Shown here one piece after another: positions 19,315 through 29,098 of a DNA stretch of 64,000 nt. Source of the DNA: Entomomonas sp. E2T0 (GTDB lineage Bacteria > Pseudomonadota > Gammaproteobacteria > Pseudomonadales > Pseudomonadaceae). The position numbers and the translations under genes are program-made. Location of the stretch: the NCBI RefSeq assembly GCF_025985425.1, contig NZ_CP094972.1, positions 372,001 through 436,000 on the forward strand. The letters are read 5' to 3'. A model generated the notes under the pieces. It was not told where the DNA came from, did no database searches, and saw only the letters and a list, made by a program, of their open reading frames with translations. Each line of letters starts with the position of its first letter. The first letter of the stretch is position 1.

Positions 19315-19455
19315 TTATTTTGTTTTGTTATCAATGACTATAGGTGGCTGACCGATAGATCTATATCTATCATCACTCGTTTTGTAATTACCAGCACAAC
19401 CACTGATAAAAACACCTAATAACAACAACATTATCAATTTATTAATAGTAACCAT
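19315..19455 (-). CDS. 46-residue lipoprotein in the orfX position of HSI-II
   Basis: A small gene, 46 codons plus stop, starting at ATG 19455. Upstream is GAGAGGG, and its stop overlaps the ribosome site of fha. The protein has a basic N-terminus, a hydrophobic run 'LIMLLLLGVFISGC' with the lipobox ISGC (Cys20), and a short polar tail ending in 'RYRSIGQPPIVIDN'. It is almost certainly a lipoprotein, since signal peptide, lipobox and start signal all agree. In P. aeruginosa HSI-II a small gene called orfX (PA1664) lies at the same place between sfa2 and fha2. Homology is likely but rests on position. Function unknown; a role at the outer membrane next to TssJ is conceivable. Confidence 0.8.
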   Translation of the reverse strand: MVTINKLIMLLLLGVFISGCAGNYKTSDDRYRSIGQPPIVIDNKTK

Positions 19456-19474
19456 TGGATCTATTACCCTCTCA

Positions 19475-20962
19475 TTAAACCAAAAATTCTTCTTTTGATA
19501 TATTTAATTTCTGCAATTTATATATCAGCGTACGCCTTGAAATTCCTAATTGTTTAGCTGTTTTAGTCTGATTTCCTTGATTACTTCGTAAGCTTTTCAC
19601 TAAGTGCTCACGCTCATAATTAGCAACACTGTCTTTAAAGTTATTATCCTGATCTTTTCGCTGTTTATTAACGTCCAATTGTAAATATTGATCTTCTAAC
19701 AACTCATCATCTGCCAATAAAATGGCTCTTTCTAATAAACCTTTTAACTCACGAATATTTCCTGGAAAAGAATAACTTAATAATTTATCCATAAAATCCT
19801 GAGTTACAACACTTCTCTTTCTATCTAAAAACTGACAGGTCTTATTTATAAAAAAATCAACCAACTCTACAATATCATCATCCCTATCTCTTAACGGGGG
19901 TAACTCTATTGGGAATTTAGCTAAACGATAATAAAGGTCTTCTCTAAAACTTCCCTTACCAATTTCATCTAATAAATGACGATGAGTCGCAGCAATAATA
20001 CGTACATTTACTTTATACGTTTTACTACTTCCCAATGGCCTTACTTCACTCTCTTGTAATACTCTTAATAATTTTGCTTGTAACACTAGTGGCATATCAC
20101 CTATTTCATCTAAAAATAAGGTACCACCATCTGCTTCTCTAAACAGTCCTAAATAATCTTTATCAGCACCAGTAAAAGCCCCCTTACAATAACCAAATAG
20201 CTCACTTTCCAATAAAGCTTCTGGCATAGAAGCACAATTCTGTACAATAAAAGGCTTACTCTTTCTTGAACTATATTGGTGAATAGCTTTAGCTACTAAT
20301 TCTTTCCCTGTTCCTGTTTCACCTGTTATTAAAACAGTATAAGGAGTATGTAACACTTTGCTAATCAATGAATAAACTTTTTTCATTGCTTGGCTACTAC
20401 CCACTAAACCATAGTGCTTATTAGTTATTGCACTTTCCTTCTCTACTTTTAGAGGCTGCTGTTGTTTAACCTGCAATGTTATTAGTCGATTATACTGAAT
20501 TAACATCAATCGACAAAAAGATTCTAAAGAAGTTAGCTTATCATGCCAGTCTATTACTTTATAACCTGCACAAACTAATAAACCATAAATATGCTGTTGC
20601 TTATTCAATAATGGTAATACTAATAAACTGCGCCAACTCTTTACAGTACTCTGTGGTAAAAAATTATGCTCTAATAAAAGGCTATTTATGTCCTCTGAAA
20701 TAATTGACTTATTCTGAGTTAAACAATATTGCAGCAATACATCATTGTAATAATCACAAGAGATATCTTGCTTTAATAACATTTTACCTGCAAAGGATTG
20801 TCCGTAAAGATTTAATTTAGTTTTACTTTGATCTAGCAAATATAATTGTGCTAACTCTGCTGATGTTAATGTAGTAGCCACAGCAAGCACACAAGCAATT
20901 AAATCCTGTGTACTTTCCGCCTCAATTAAAGAGGAATAATATTTGGCCGCTACATTATCCAT
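19475..20962 (-). CDS. sfa: Sigma-54-dependent transcriptional activator of the T6SS (Sfa type)
   Basis: 495 residues from the ATG at 20962; an upstream TTG at 20974 would overlap the clpV stop and is less likely. A GAF-like sensor occupies about 10-160, and an AAA+ sigma-54 interaction domain about 180-420. The Walker A is 'GETGTGKE' (214-221), the sigma-54-contacting loop 'GAFTGA' (261-266), and 'LDEIGDMP' is the Walker B. A Fis-type helix-turn-helix closes the protein ('KTAKQLGISRRTLIYKLQKL'). It corresponds to Sfa2 of P. aeruginosa HSI-II. Its clear target here is the -24/-12 promoter of hcp. I found no comparable site before tssA, so it may govern tube supply rather than the machine itself. 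Confidence 0.94.
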   Translation of the reverse strand: MDNVAAKYYSSLIEAESTQDLIACVLAVATTLTSAELAQLYLLDQSKTKLNLYGQSFAGKMLLKQDISCDYYNDVLLQYCLTQNKSIISEDINSLLLEHNFLPQSTVKSWRSLLVLPLLNKQQHIYGLLVCAGYKVIDWHDKLTSLESFCRLMLIQYNRLITLQVKQQQPLKVEKESAITNKHYGLVGSSQAMKKVYSLISKVLHTPYTVLITGETGTGKELVAKAIHQYSSRKSKPFIVQNCASMPEALLESELFGYCKGAFTGADKDYLGLFREADGGTLFLDEIGDMPLVLQAKLLRVLQESEVRPLGSSKTYKVNVRIIAATHRHLLDEIGKGSFREDLYYRLAKFPIELPPLRDRDDDIVELVDFFINKTCQFLDRKRSVVTQDFMDKLLSYSFPGNIRELKGLLERAILLADDELLEDQYLQLDVNKQRKDQDNNFKDSVANYEREHLVKSLRSNQGNQTKTAKQLGISRRTLIYKLQKLNISKEEFLV

Positions 20963-20970
20963 AACTAATC

Positions 20971-23706
20971 TCAATAAAACTCACAAACTACAGCTTTATC
21001 TTCTCCTACCACAATATTGACACGTTTTAACTCTTCCTTAGTTGCCATTGCTGCCAGTAAACGATCTGTAATATGAGGCACAATATATTGATCTAATAAT
21101 GAATCAATAAGACGTGCACCACTATCACTGTATGTACAACGCTCAGCCAACACATCAACCAAGGCTTTATCATAAGTTAATTCTAATTTACGCTGTTGCA
21201 TACGATGAGCTAAACGACCTAATTTTAATTCAATCAACTCATGTAACACTTCACCATCTACAGGATAATAAGGAATAACCTTCATCCGTCCTAATAATGC
21301 AGGTTTAAAATGTTGACTGAGGGCTGGTCTAATTGCATCTTCTAACGCTTCTGGCGATGGACGAGCACCATCTTTACAAAGTGCTACAATCCGATCACTA
21401 GCAAGATTTGAAGTCATAATAATAAGGGTATTTCTAAAGTTAATTTCTCTACCCTCACCATCATTAGCTATACCTTTATCAAAAATTTGATAGAACAGAT
21501 TCATTACATCTGGATCGGCCTTTTCGACTTCATCTAATAAAATAACTGAATAAGGTTTTTGACGTACTGCCTCAGTTAACATGCCACCCTCACCATAACC
21601 CACATAGCCCGGTGGAGAACCGATTAAGCGAGAAACCGTATGCTTCTCTTGGAACTCTGACATATTAATAACTGTTAAGAAACGATCACCACCATAAAGT
21701 AAATCAGAGAGCGCCAGCGCTGTTTCAGTTTTACCTACACCACTAGGACCAACAAATAAGAATACACCAACAGGAGTTTCTGGACGATTCAAACCAGCAG
21801 CAGAAGTACGAATAGCTTTATCTAAGGCTACAACTGCTTGCTCTTGTCCACGAACTCGCTCTCTTAAGTCTTCAGCAAATTGCATTACCCGTGCATTATG
21901 CTCTCTAGCTAACTGCTCAACAGGAATACCAGTCCAGTTACTAATCACTTCTGCTATCAATCTTGGACATACTTCAAAACTAACCAGACTTTCTGTTTCC
22001 TGTGCTTTATCAAGTAACTCATGAGTCTTGTTAAGCTCTTCTTGAACTTGCTTTAATTGTTCAGCCACTTGCTCAGGAGTTACTTTTACTGTGACAGCCT
22101 CTATTACTTCCTCAACAATATGCTCACCCTGCTCTGTAACTTCCTCAACGATAGTATCTGTTACTTCTGTAACAGATACTTCTTGCTGTTCATTAACTAA
22201 CTCAAGCTCTAAATCAGTTTTGACTTTCTGCAATTGGCTATATTGTTTTCTTAAGCCTAATAGTTGTTCCGCAAGCTCTTTTTGATGTTGCCACTGTTCG
22301 TTTAATTGCTCTAACTTAACTCTATTTTCAGTTAAAGTTTTTTCTAGTGTATCAAGCACTTCTTGATCAGTTTTAATACCTGCTAACTTATCACGGGTTA
22401 ATGCTTCATATTGTCTTTCATCAATAGAAATACGATTACGTAGTGTTTCAATTTGCTCAGGTGCCGAAGCCAAACTAATTTTCACTCGCGCACTGGCCGT
22501 ATCTAATAGATCAACTGCCTTATCAGGTAATTGACGACCTGCTAAATAACGAGCGGACAACTCTGCTGCTGCAACCACTGAATCATCTCTTAAATAGATG
22601 CCATGGCTGTGCTCATAAACAGGTGCTAAACCACGTAAAATAGTCACAGCTTCTTCAATAGTTGGTTCATGTAATTGTACTGCTTGGAAACGACGGGCTA
22701 ATGCAGCATCCTTTTCAAAATACTTTTTATATTCAGACCATGTAGTGGCTGCAATGGTGCAAAGCTCACCACGTGCAAGTGCAGGTTTTAATAAGTTTGC
22801 AGCATCTGAGCCACCTGCATCTCCACCTGAACCAATCATCGTATGCGCTTCATCAATAAATAGAATAATGGGTTTAGGTGACGCTTTAACCTCATCAATT
22901 AAACCTTTTAAGCGACGCTCAAACTCACCTTTCATACTAGCGCCAGCTTGTAAAAGCCCCATATCTAAGGTTAACAACTCAACATTCTGTAAGATTTCAG
23001 GTACATCGCCTTTTGCAATACGAATCGCCAATCCTTCTACCACAGCTGTTTTACCAACACCTGCTTCGCCTACAATAATAGGATTATTCTTTCTACGGCG
23101 TGCCAAAATATCGATCATTTGACGAATAGCATCATCACGACATAACACAGGGTCTAATTTATTATCACGTGCCAACTGAGTAAAATTATGAGTAAACTTC
23201 TTCAAAAATGATTCAGCACCTTCTCTAATAACATTAGCAGAACTTTGCTGTTCTACTTGATCTGCCAATACAAAATCTTTAAGACGCTGCTCATCAATCG
23301 TAGAAAGTAGCTTGTAATATTTAGTTCCTACATAACGCATACTATTGCGAAGAAACGCTAAAATAAGTGCAGCCTGATCTACATAATTTCTTTCTAATTC
23401 TAAATTAGCTAACAATAGGGCATCTTGTAACCATTGTACTAACTCAACTGAGAATACTGGATTTTGTGTTTCACTTGATTCTGCACGTGGCTGCAATACA
23501 GAGAGTAATTCACCCAATTCAATTTCAGCATCTATGATCGCTTTATTAAGTAAACTTTCAGGTGTAGCTAACATGCTAAGTAACATGTCTTCTATTAATA
23601 CTTTACTTCCCCCTCTTACTACACAACCCTCAGCAGCTTTTTCAAGTTCTTTTCTAGTTTGAGCATCTAATGCCTGGATTAACTGTTGCAAATCGATATT
23701 AATCAT
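20971..23706 (-). CDS. clpV: ClpV (TssH) AAA+ ATPase, contracted-sheath disassembly
   Basis: 911 residues from the ATG at 23706 (AAGGG ahead). A Clp-N double domain occupies about 1-150. D1 has Walker A 'GEAGVGKTA' (about 212-220) and 'FIDEAHTMIG'; a middle coiled coil follows; D2 has 'GPSGVGKTE' (about 653) and 'LLDEVEKADP'. ClpV recognises the contracted TssB/TssC sheath and recycles it. A Glu/Val/Thr-rich insertion in the middle domain (about 505-545, 'VEEVTEQGEHIVEEVIEAV') makes the coiled coil longer than usual for ClpV. The gene starts 12 bases after tssG. Confidence 0.96.
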   Translation of the reverse strand: MINIDLQQLIQALDAQTRKELEKAAEGCVVRGGSKVLIEDMLLSMLATPESLLNKAIIDAEIELGELLSVLQPRAESSETQNPVFSVELVQWLQDALLLANLELERNYVDQAALILAFLRNSMRYVGTKYYKLLSTIDEQRLKDFVLADQVEQQSSANVIREGAESFLKKFTHNFTQLARDNKLDPVLCRDDAIRQMIDILARRRKNNPIIVGEAGVGKTAVVEGLAIRIAKGDVPEILQNVELLTLDMGLLQAGASMKGEFERRLKGLIDEVKASPKPIILFIDEAHTMIGSGGDAGGSDAANLLKPALARGELCTIAATTWSEYKKYFEKDAALARRFQAVQLHEPTIEEAVTILRGLAPVYEHSHGIYLRDDSVVAAAELSARYLAGRQLPDKAVDLLDTASARVKISLASAPEQIETLRNRISIDERQYEALTRDKLAGIKTDQEVLDTLEKTLTENRVKLEQLNEQWQHQKELAEQLLGLRKQYSQLQKVKTDLELELVNEQQEVSVTEVTDTIVEEVTEQGEHIVEEVIEAVTVKVTPEQVAEQLKQVQEELNKTHELLDKAQETESLVSFEVCPRLIAEVISNWTGIPVEQLAREHNARVMQFAEDLRERVRGQEQAVVALDKAIRTSAAGLNRPETPVGVFLFVGPSGVGKTETALALSDLLYGGDRFLTVINMSEFQEKHTVSRLIGSPPGYVGYGEGGMLTEAVRQKPYSVILLDEVEKADPDVMNLFYQIFDKGIANDGEGREINFRNTLIIMTSNLASDRIVALCKDGARPSPEALEDAIRPALSQHFKPALLGRMKVIPYYPVDGEVLHELIELKLGRLAHRMQQRKLELTYDKALVDVLAERCTYSDSGARLIDSLLDQYIVPHITDRLLAAMATKEELKRVNIVVGEDKAVVCEFY

Positions 23707-23718
23707 CAATAATCCCTT

Positions 23719-24753
23719 TTACATTTGGTTCTTTAATAAAATTTCGCCATCAGCCATTTCTTTGCCTAGCCAACTTGTCCAACCTAGGAGACACTCACTC
23801 TCATCCCCTATTGTTAAATCTCTTATCTCATCCTTTAATAATTGCAACTTAATGTCGTAATCTAAAGGATCTCGCAATATAAAGCCAACTAGTGTGCTCA
23901 ATTGACCATACTCTTTATAAATCGGTAAAAACTGATGGAAGCGATCCCATGTTAATTTCAAAATATGAATCCGAAACTTACCACCTCTATCACGCACCTC
24001 AGTACCTATTACGAGGGTATCTCCCATTATACTGTTACTTAAACCCAACCGATTTAGTTGATCCTCGGCAATACTTACTCTACGCTCAATACATTGCTCT
24101 ACAAAAATATCTGAATGTTTAAAGTAATACCTTAATACCGCCTCAACCAATACTGCTGAATGTGCCCGTAAACTAATCATTCCCAAATAAGGCAATAATC
24201 GTTTCCAATTTAAATTATCTGACTTTCTTAATGCATCATGCCCTAGGCCTATTAATGAAAACAACTTTGCTGAAAAAACATCCATTGCACCTGACTGATA
24301 AAAAGCGTAATAACGATATTTTTTCCAAATAGGCAGTAATAATCGCTGTAAGCGATCATTAAAATAATTTAAAAAATCCCTTGTAGTATTATCTTCCTCT
24401 GTACTATCACCAAGCGCTTGCTCACCATAGAAAACTGGCATTGGCGAATTAGCACCAATTAATCCCAATGGATTAATCCGCATTTTTACTCGAACTTGTT
24501 CGTTCTCAATAAAAAATTCAATATATTCAATATCACAGGTAGGAAATCCCAAACTAGGATTCGCTACAAACTCAATACGCTCGTACAATTCTTCATCAGT
24601 AACCGCATCAGATGTAATACTACGCAGATAATCTATCGTTAATAGCACACCTTGAAATAACGAGTACTTTCTAACATTTTGCTTATGCCATAAAGGCAAT
24701 ATGGGAAGATATTCTTTAACATTTTCTCGATAATAAATATTTTTAGCAGTCAT
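23719..24753 (-). CDS. tssG: TssG baseplate wedge protein
   Basis: 344 residues. TssG with two copies of TssF forms the wedge of the T6SS baseplate. Recognisable signatures are 'FNDRLQRLLLPIWKKYRYY' near 145-165, the 'AHSAVLVEAVLRYYFKHSDI' region near 200-217 and 'GEVRDRGGKFRIHI'-like text near 250 ('GTEVRDRGGKFRIH'). Spacing to tssF is 19 bases and to clpV 12 bases, all one transcript. Full length for the family. Confidence 0.93.
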   Translation of the reverse strand: MTAKNIYYRENVKEYLPILPLWHKQNVRKYSLFQGVLLTIDYLRSITSDAVTDEELYERIEFVANPSLGFPTCDIEYIEFFIENEQVRVKMRINPLGLIGANSPMPVFYGEQALGDSTEEDNTTRDFLNYFNDRLQRLLLPIWKKYRYYAFYQSGAMDVFSAKLFSLIGLGHDALRKSDNLNWKRLLPYLGMISLRAHSAVLVEAVLRYYFKHSDIFVEQCIERRVSIAEDQLNRLGLSNSIMGDTLVIGTEVRDRGGKFRIHILKLTWDRFHQFLPIYKEYGQLSTLVGFILRDPLDYDIKLQLLKDEIRDLTIGDESECLLGWTSWLGKEMADGEILLKNQM

Positions 24754-24772
24754 GCCCTTACCATTCCTAACA

Positions 24773-26569
24773 TCATAATAAGGCCTGCTGCCCTATACGT
24801 AATGGCCATTTATAAGTTTGGTTATGAGTACTATGTACTACGAGCTCATGGAATGAATTTAAACTCACATAGAGTACAAAAAACTCATTCAACATAGACG
24901 CAAACAAAAATAAATCGCCATCACCAATATAACCTTCTGGATTGATAGTTATTTCTGTTCTAATACCACGTAAAGGTAATCCTTTATGTAATCTATCAAC
25001 AGGCTTATATTTAATATCTTTTAAACCTGCTAATAATCTTCGACTAACCCGTTCTTTTTGCTGATCGTAATAACGCGGAAAATCATAAGTTTCTAATACA
25101 ACCTTTAAAGGCTCCACATCCGCTAACGATAAATAGTTCAATGACATATTGCTGATAATACGCCATAAGAAACCAGTTTCTATCGGTGGTGTATAACTTG
25201 CGGTAGGTGGTACAATATTTCTAAACACTAAATTATCAGGAATACTTTCGGTTGCTACACAAATATCACCTACCCTTAATTGTTTAGGAAGGTTCTGGTT
25301 GGTACAACTTAAATCAATAGATAGAGTATCTCCTGAAAAAATAGTGCTATCTTTACTAGCAAAACGTAAATAAGTATCTAACCCATCATGGGTGATAGAC
25401 TTTTCCTTTCTAATAAAGTAATAAGGCTTTACTTCATCTACATCAAAGCTAGCATCATGTTCAAAAGATTCAAAGGGTACATATTCTTTATACTCACTAC
25501 GAGTATTACTCCAACCAACCACTTTATCTACCGAAAATACCTCATAGTGCCCTGGTGTATTAATGCTTGGTAGAATATGGTATTCATTATCAGTACCCGT
25601 AAAATTAATAGGCATCGCACTATGTGAAAATAAATTAACCACAGGTGTACAATATAACCGAATATTTTCCGTAGTCGGTTGGATCCGTTGCATATTAGCT
25701 TTACGAATATTAAAGCGAACCATTACCCCTTTTGCTCGCTCTAAAATATCCTCAGGCAATGTCTTTAAAACGTTTAGCTTTTCAAGATCAACAAATAAAA
25801 ATTTATCTTGAAAAGCAAAATATTCTTGAATATAGCGATAACCACGAAAAGTATTAGCAGGATAAGGTAATAATGCCTCATTTTCAGCATAACCCACTGC
25901 CTTAATATTCTCAGGACCTATTGTTTTTGCCCCTAGAATATTGCCATTACTATCAGTAAAAGGCTCCCCTTTTTCATTTAAAGGAATCAACTGAATATCT
26001 TCAAGATGGCGTAATAAACAAAGGTATAACATTTGGCTAATATAACGCTCACCAGCCAAATGTAGCCTTAAACTATCGAGTGGGGCACCAATTAAATCAC
26101 CTTCACCATTCAACAGTAACTTTAAGCTAAAAATAGCCCCACCATTTTTAATGGCGTAATCCACACTATCCAATTGTAAGGCATATATTTTTGTTTCAAA
26201 GCAAGTTTGAAATTGACAAACTGTTCCATCAACAGGAACTGAATTAATCATTGATTGTCGAGGTAACGTTATACAATCCTCTGTTTCTTGCACTGCATCA
26301 AATTCTACGATGCTAAATGCAGGCAATGACCGCATATAGTTTGGCCATAACAAGTTCATTAATGAATGGGCTAATTCTGGCAGCTCATCATCCAAACGTT
26401 GTCTTAAACGTCCAGTTAAAAAAGCAAAACTTTCTAATAAACGCTCAACATCAGGGTCACGACTACCATCACCAATGAATGGAGCTAACGCAGGATTTCT
26501 TTGCGCAAACTGCTTACCCATACGACGCAGGGCTGTTAACTCTTGTAGGTAATAATAATTAAACGACAC
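24773..26569 (-). CDS. tssF: TssF baseplate wedge protein
   Basis: 598 residues, normal for TssF. The N-terminus is diagnostic: 'YYLQELTALRRMGKQFAQRN' followed by 'DPDVERLLESFAFLTGRLRQ', then 'LMNLLWPNYMRSLPAFSIVE'. TssF pairs with TssG in the baseplate. The C-terminal part 'GDGDLFLFASMLNEFFVLYV' is also conserved. Gene lies 28 bases downstream of tssE. Confidence 0.96.
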   Translation of the reverse strand: MSFNYYYLQELTALRRMGKQFAQRNPALAPFIGDGSRDPDVERLLESFAFLTGRLRQRLDDELPELAHSLMNLLWPNYMRSLPAFSIVEFDAVQETEDCITLPRQSMINSVPVDGTVCQFQTCFETKIYALQLDSVDYAIKNGGAIFSLKLLLNGEGDLIGAPLDSLRLHLAGERYISQMLYLCLLRHLEDIQLIPLNEKGEPFTDSNGNILGAKTIGPENIKAVGYAENEALLPYPANTFRGYRYIQEYFAFQDKFLFVDLEKLNVLKTLPEDILERAKGVMVRFNIRKANMQRIQPTTENIRLYCTPVVNLFSHSAMPINFTGTDNEYHILPSINTPGHYEVFSVDKVVGWSNTRSEYKEYVPFESFEHDASFDVDEVKPYYFIRKEKSITHDGLDTYLRFASKDSTIFSGDTLSIDLSCTNQNLPKQLRVGDICVATESIPDNLVFRNIVPPTASYTPPIETGFLWRIISNMSLNYLSLADVEPLKVVLETYDFPRYYDQQKERVSRRLLAGLKDIKYKPVDRLHKGLPLRGIRTEITINPEGYIGDGDLFLFASMLNEFFVLYVSLNSFHELVVHSTHNQTYKWPLRIGQQALL

Positions 26570-26596
26570 TGAATGAAACTCCTTAGAAACTCTCTA

Positions 26597-27019
26597 TTAA
26601 CTATAATAACGTTTCTTTATTTTCACTTGTCCTGAACCATTTAAAGCAGCAGAAAAAGATACTTCTCTTTTCATGCCTCCCACCTCTATCATTCCCTCAA
26701 TAGTAAAAGATAGGTTTAATGGGTCATGGGTCCTAGGCAAAGGAACTACCCTAACTTCAGATAATCTAGGTTCATAAGCTTCTACAAACCGTTCAATCGC
26801 TGTTCGTGACTGTTGTAGCGAGTCATGTAACGACAGATTTAAATCATTTAAGTCAGGCAAACCATAATCAGGTAATGTTTGTACACTACCTGCTCTGGTA
26901 CTTAACATCTTTGCTAAATGATCAGCAATAGAAAGAGTAATGGCAGTCTCGTCATCAAGCTTTTTTCTGGTTTCAGGTACACCTGCTAATCGCTCAAAGA
27001 GACTACCATATTTACTCAT
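26597..27019 (-). CDS. tssE: TssE baseplate protein (gp25-like)
   Basis: 140 residues from ATG 27019, with GAGGG twelve bases before it. A TTG start at 27055 would overlap the tssC end by 23 bases and add twelve non-conserved residues. 'SLFERLAG' at the N-terminus and 'DYGLPDLNDL' with 'AIERFVEAYEPRLSEVRV' are typical of gp25/TssE, which initiates sheath polymerisation from the baseplate. Confidence 0.93.
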   Translation of the reverse strand: MSKYGSLFERLAGVPETRKKLDDETAITLSIADHLAKMLSTRAGSVQTLPDYGLPDLNDLNLSLHDSLQQSRTAIERFVEAYEPRLSEVRVVPLPRTHDPLNLSFTIEGMIEVGGMKREVSFSAALNGSGQVKIKKRYYS

Positions 27020-27032
27020 TCCATCACCCTCA

Positions 27033-28511
27033 TTATTCCTTATCCAATTTACCAACTAGAGATAAGGTGAAATCCGCACCCATATATTTAAAGTGAGGAC
27101 GAACATTAACAGTTACACGATACCAACCTGGTTCACCCTCAACATCAGTCACAATAATTTGTGCTGCACGTAGAGGACGACGACCACGCACTTCAGCGCT
27201 TGGATTTTCTTGGTCAGCAATGTATTGTTTAATCCACTTATTAAGTTCACGCTCAAGATCTGTACGCTCTTTCCAAGAACCTAATTGTTCACGTTGTAAT
27301 ACTTTCACATAGTGAGCAAGACGGCTAATTACGAATAAATATGGTAACTGGGTACCTAATTTATAATTAAGCTCTGCTGTTTTACCTTCTTCACTAATAC
27401 CAAAGAATTTTGGTTTTTGCACAGAGTTAGCTGAGAAGAATGCTGCATTATCACTACCTTTACGCATGGTTAATGCAATAAAGCCAGACTCAGCTAATTC
27501 ATACTCACGGCGATCAGAAACCAATACTTCAGTAGGAATCTTAGTTTCGATTTCACCCATACTTTCAAAATGATGTAATGGTAAATCTTCAACCGCACCA
27601 CCACTGCGTGGACCAATAATATTTGGACACCAACGGTATTTAGCAAAGCTATCTGTTAAACGTGTAGCAAATGCAAATGCTGTATTACCCCATAAGTAAT
27701 GCTCATGATTTTCAGATACATTCTCTTTATAACAGAAGCTTTTCACAGGATTTTCTTCTGGATCATAAGGATTACGTAATAAGAAACGAGGTAATGTTAA
27801 ACCACAATAGCGTGAGTCTTCTTGCTCTCTAAAACTTTGCCATTTAGTAAATAAAGGACCTTCGAAGTGATCTTTCAAATCTTTCATATCTGGTAAACCA
27901 GTGAAAGCTTCTAAACCAAAGAATTGAGGACCAGCTGCTGCAATAAATGGTGCATGAGCCATACAAGCTACTGCAGAAAGATACTGCATTAACTTAACAT
28001 CTGGCGAACTCGGGCCAAAATAATAATTACCAACAATAGAGCCTACTGGCATACCACCGAATTGACCATATTCAGCTGTATATACGTGCTTATATAAACC
28101 AGATTTAAAGATTTCAGGTGCATCTTCAAAATCATCTAATAGGTCTTCTTTAGAAACATTTAAGATTTCAATCTTATTGTTTTCACGGAAATCTGTACGA
28201 TCAACTAATAGTTTTAGACCACGCCATGTTGATTCTAAACTTTGCATCTCAGCGTTATGAAGAATTTCATCCATTTGGCGGCTTAATTTCTCATCAATTT
28301 CACTGATCATACGATCAACTAATGCTTTCTTGATAGGTTCATTTTTATTTTGAGGCTTTAATAATTCCTCAATAAATACAGCAATCCCCTGCTTTGCAAC
28401 GTTGTATGCTTCGTCCTCTGGGGTTAACTTAGTTTCTGCAATGATACGATCAAGAATACCAAGCTCGGTAGCGACAGACTTGGACTTTGCTTCTTGTGAG
28501 CTAGCACTCAT
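27033..28511 (-). CDS. tssC: TssC sheath large subunit
   Basis: 492 residues. With TssB it forms the contractile sheath around the Hcp tube. Characteristic segments are 'LESTWRGLKLLVDRTDF' near 90-106, 'GQFGGMPVGSIVGNYYFG' near 150, 'FFGLEAFTGLPDMKDL' near 198 and the C-terminal 'NVRPHFKYMGADFTLSLVGK'. The start codon abuts the tssB stop (one-base overlap of features), the standard coupling for these two proteins. One of the best conserved genes in the locus. Confidence 0.98.
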   Translation of the reverse strand: MSASSQEAKSKSVATELGILDRIIAETKLTPEDEAYNVAKQGIAVFIEELLKPQNKNEPIKKALVDRMISEIDEKLSRQMDEILHNAEMQSLESTWRGLKLLVDRTDFRENNKIEILNVSKEDLLDDFEDAPEIFKSGLYKHVYTAEYGQFGGMPVGSIVGNYYFGPSSPDVKLMQYLSAVACMAHAPFIAAAGPQFFGLEAFTGLPDMKDLKDHFEGPLFTKWQSFREQEDSRYCGLTLPRFLLRNPYDPEENPVKSFCYKENVSENHEHYLWGNTAFAFATRLTDSFAKYRWCPNIIGPRSGGAVEDLPLHHFESMGEIETKIPTEVLVSDRREYELAESGFIALTMRKGSDNAAFFSANSVQKPKFFGISEEGKTAELNYKLGTQLPYLFVISRLAHYVKVLQREQLGSWKERTDLERELNKWIKQYIADQENPSAEVRGRRPLRAAQIIVTDVEGEPGWYRVTVNVRPHFKYMGADFTLSLVGKLDKE

Positions 28512-29053
28512 TATTTATCTCCTTTCTTATCTTTACCAGAGTCTTTTCCATTAGCCGCAGCTTCCGCAGCTAAACCTAACTCTTTAAGCACTTTGTCACG
28601 AGAGTCATCATCAGATAACACACTCTCAATTGCTTTACGGAAAGCAGGCGCATTTCCTAATGGACCTTTCAATGCTACTAATGCATCTCTTAACTCCATT
28701 AGTTTCTTAAGCTCAGGCACTTGCTCAACAACACTAGCAGGATCAAAGTCTTTCATATTCTTGAACTTCAAGCTCACTGCTAATTCGCTATCTGGATCTT
28801 CATTTTGAAGACGATTCGGCACTGATATATTTAAATTTAAATTCTGTTTTTCCAATACATCATTAAATGTATTTTTATCAACACTAATCGGCTTTCTTTC
28901 TTCTAAAACACGATCATCTGGGCGATGAGTGAAATCACCAAGCACCATAACTTTAAAAGGAATTTCAATTTCTTCTTGAGCATCCCCTATTGCAGGTTTA
29001 AACGTAACGTTAATCCGCTCTTTAGGTGCTACTGAGCTTTCTTTCTTAGCCAT
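28511..29053 (-). CDS. tssB: TssB sheath small subunit
   Basis: 180 residues from ATG 29053, chosen because GGAGAG lies five or six bases ahead. The ATG at 29065 lies upstream of that ribosome site. 'MAKKESSVAPKERINVTF' is a usual TssB beginning, and 'FKVMVLGDFTHRPDDRVLEE' and 'LKFKNMKDFDPASVVEQVPE' are family hallmarks. TssB interlocks with TssC in the sheath and exposes the ClpV recognition helix. The C-terminus is a Lys/Gly/Asp-rich tail. Confidence 0.97.
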   Translation of the reverse strand: MAKKESSVAPKERINVTFKPAIGDAQEEIEIPFKVMVLGDFTHRPDDRVLEERKPISVDKNTFNDVLEKQNLNLNISVPNRLQNEDPDSELAVSLKFKNMKDFDPASVVEQVPELKKLMELRDALVALKGPLGNAPAFRKAIESVLSDDDSRDKVLKELGLAAEAAANGKDSGKDKKGDK

Positions 29054-29098
29054 AAATCTCTCCATTGGTTACTAAACTTTGGATAAAAACCAATAAAA

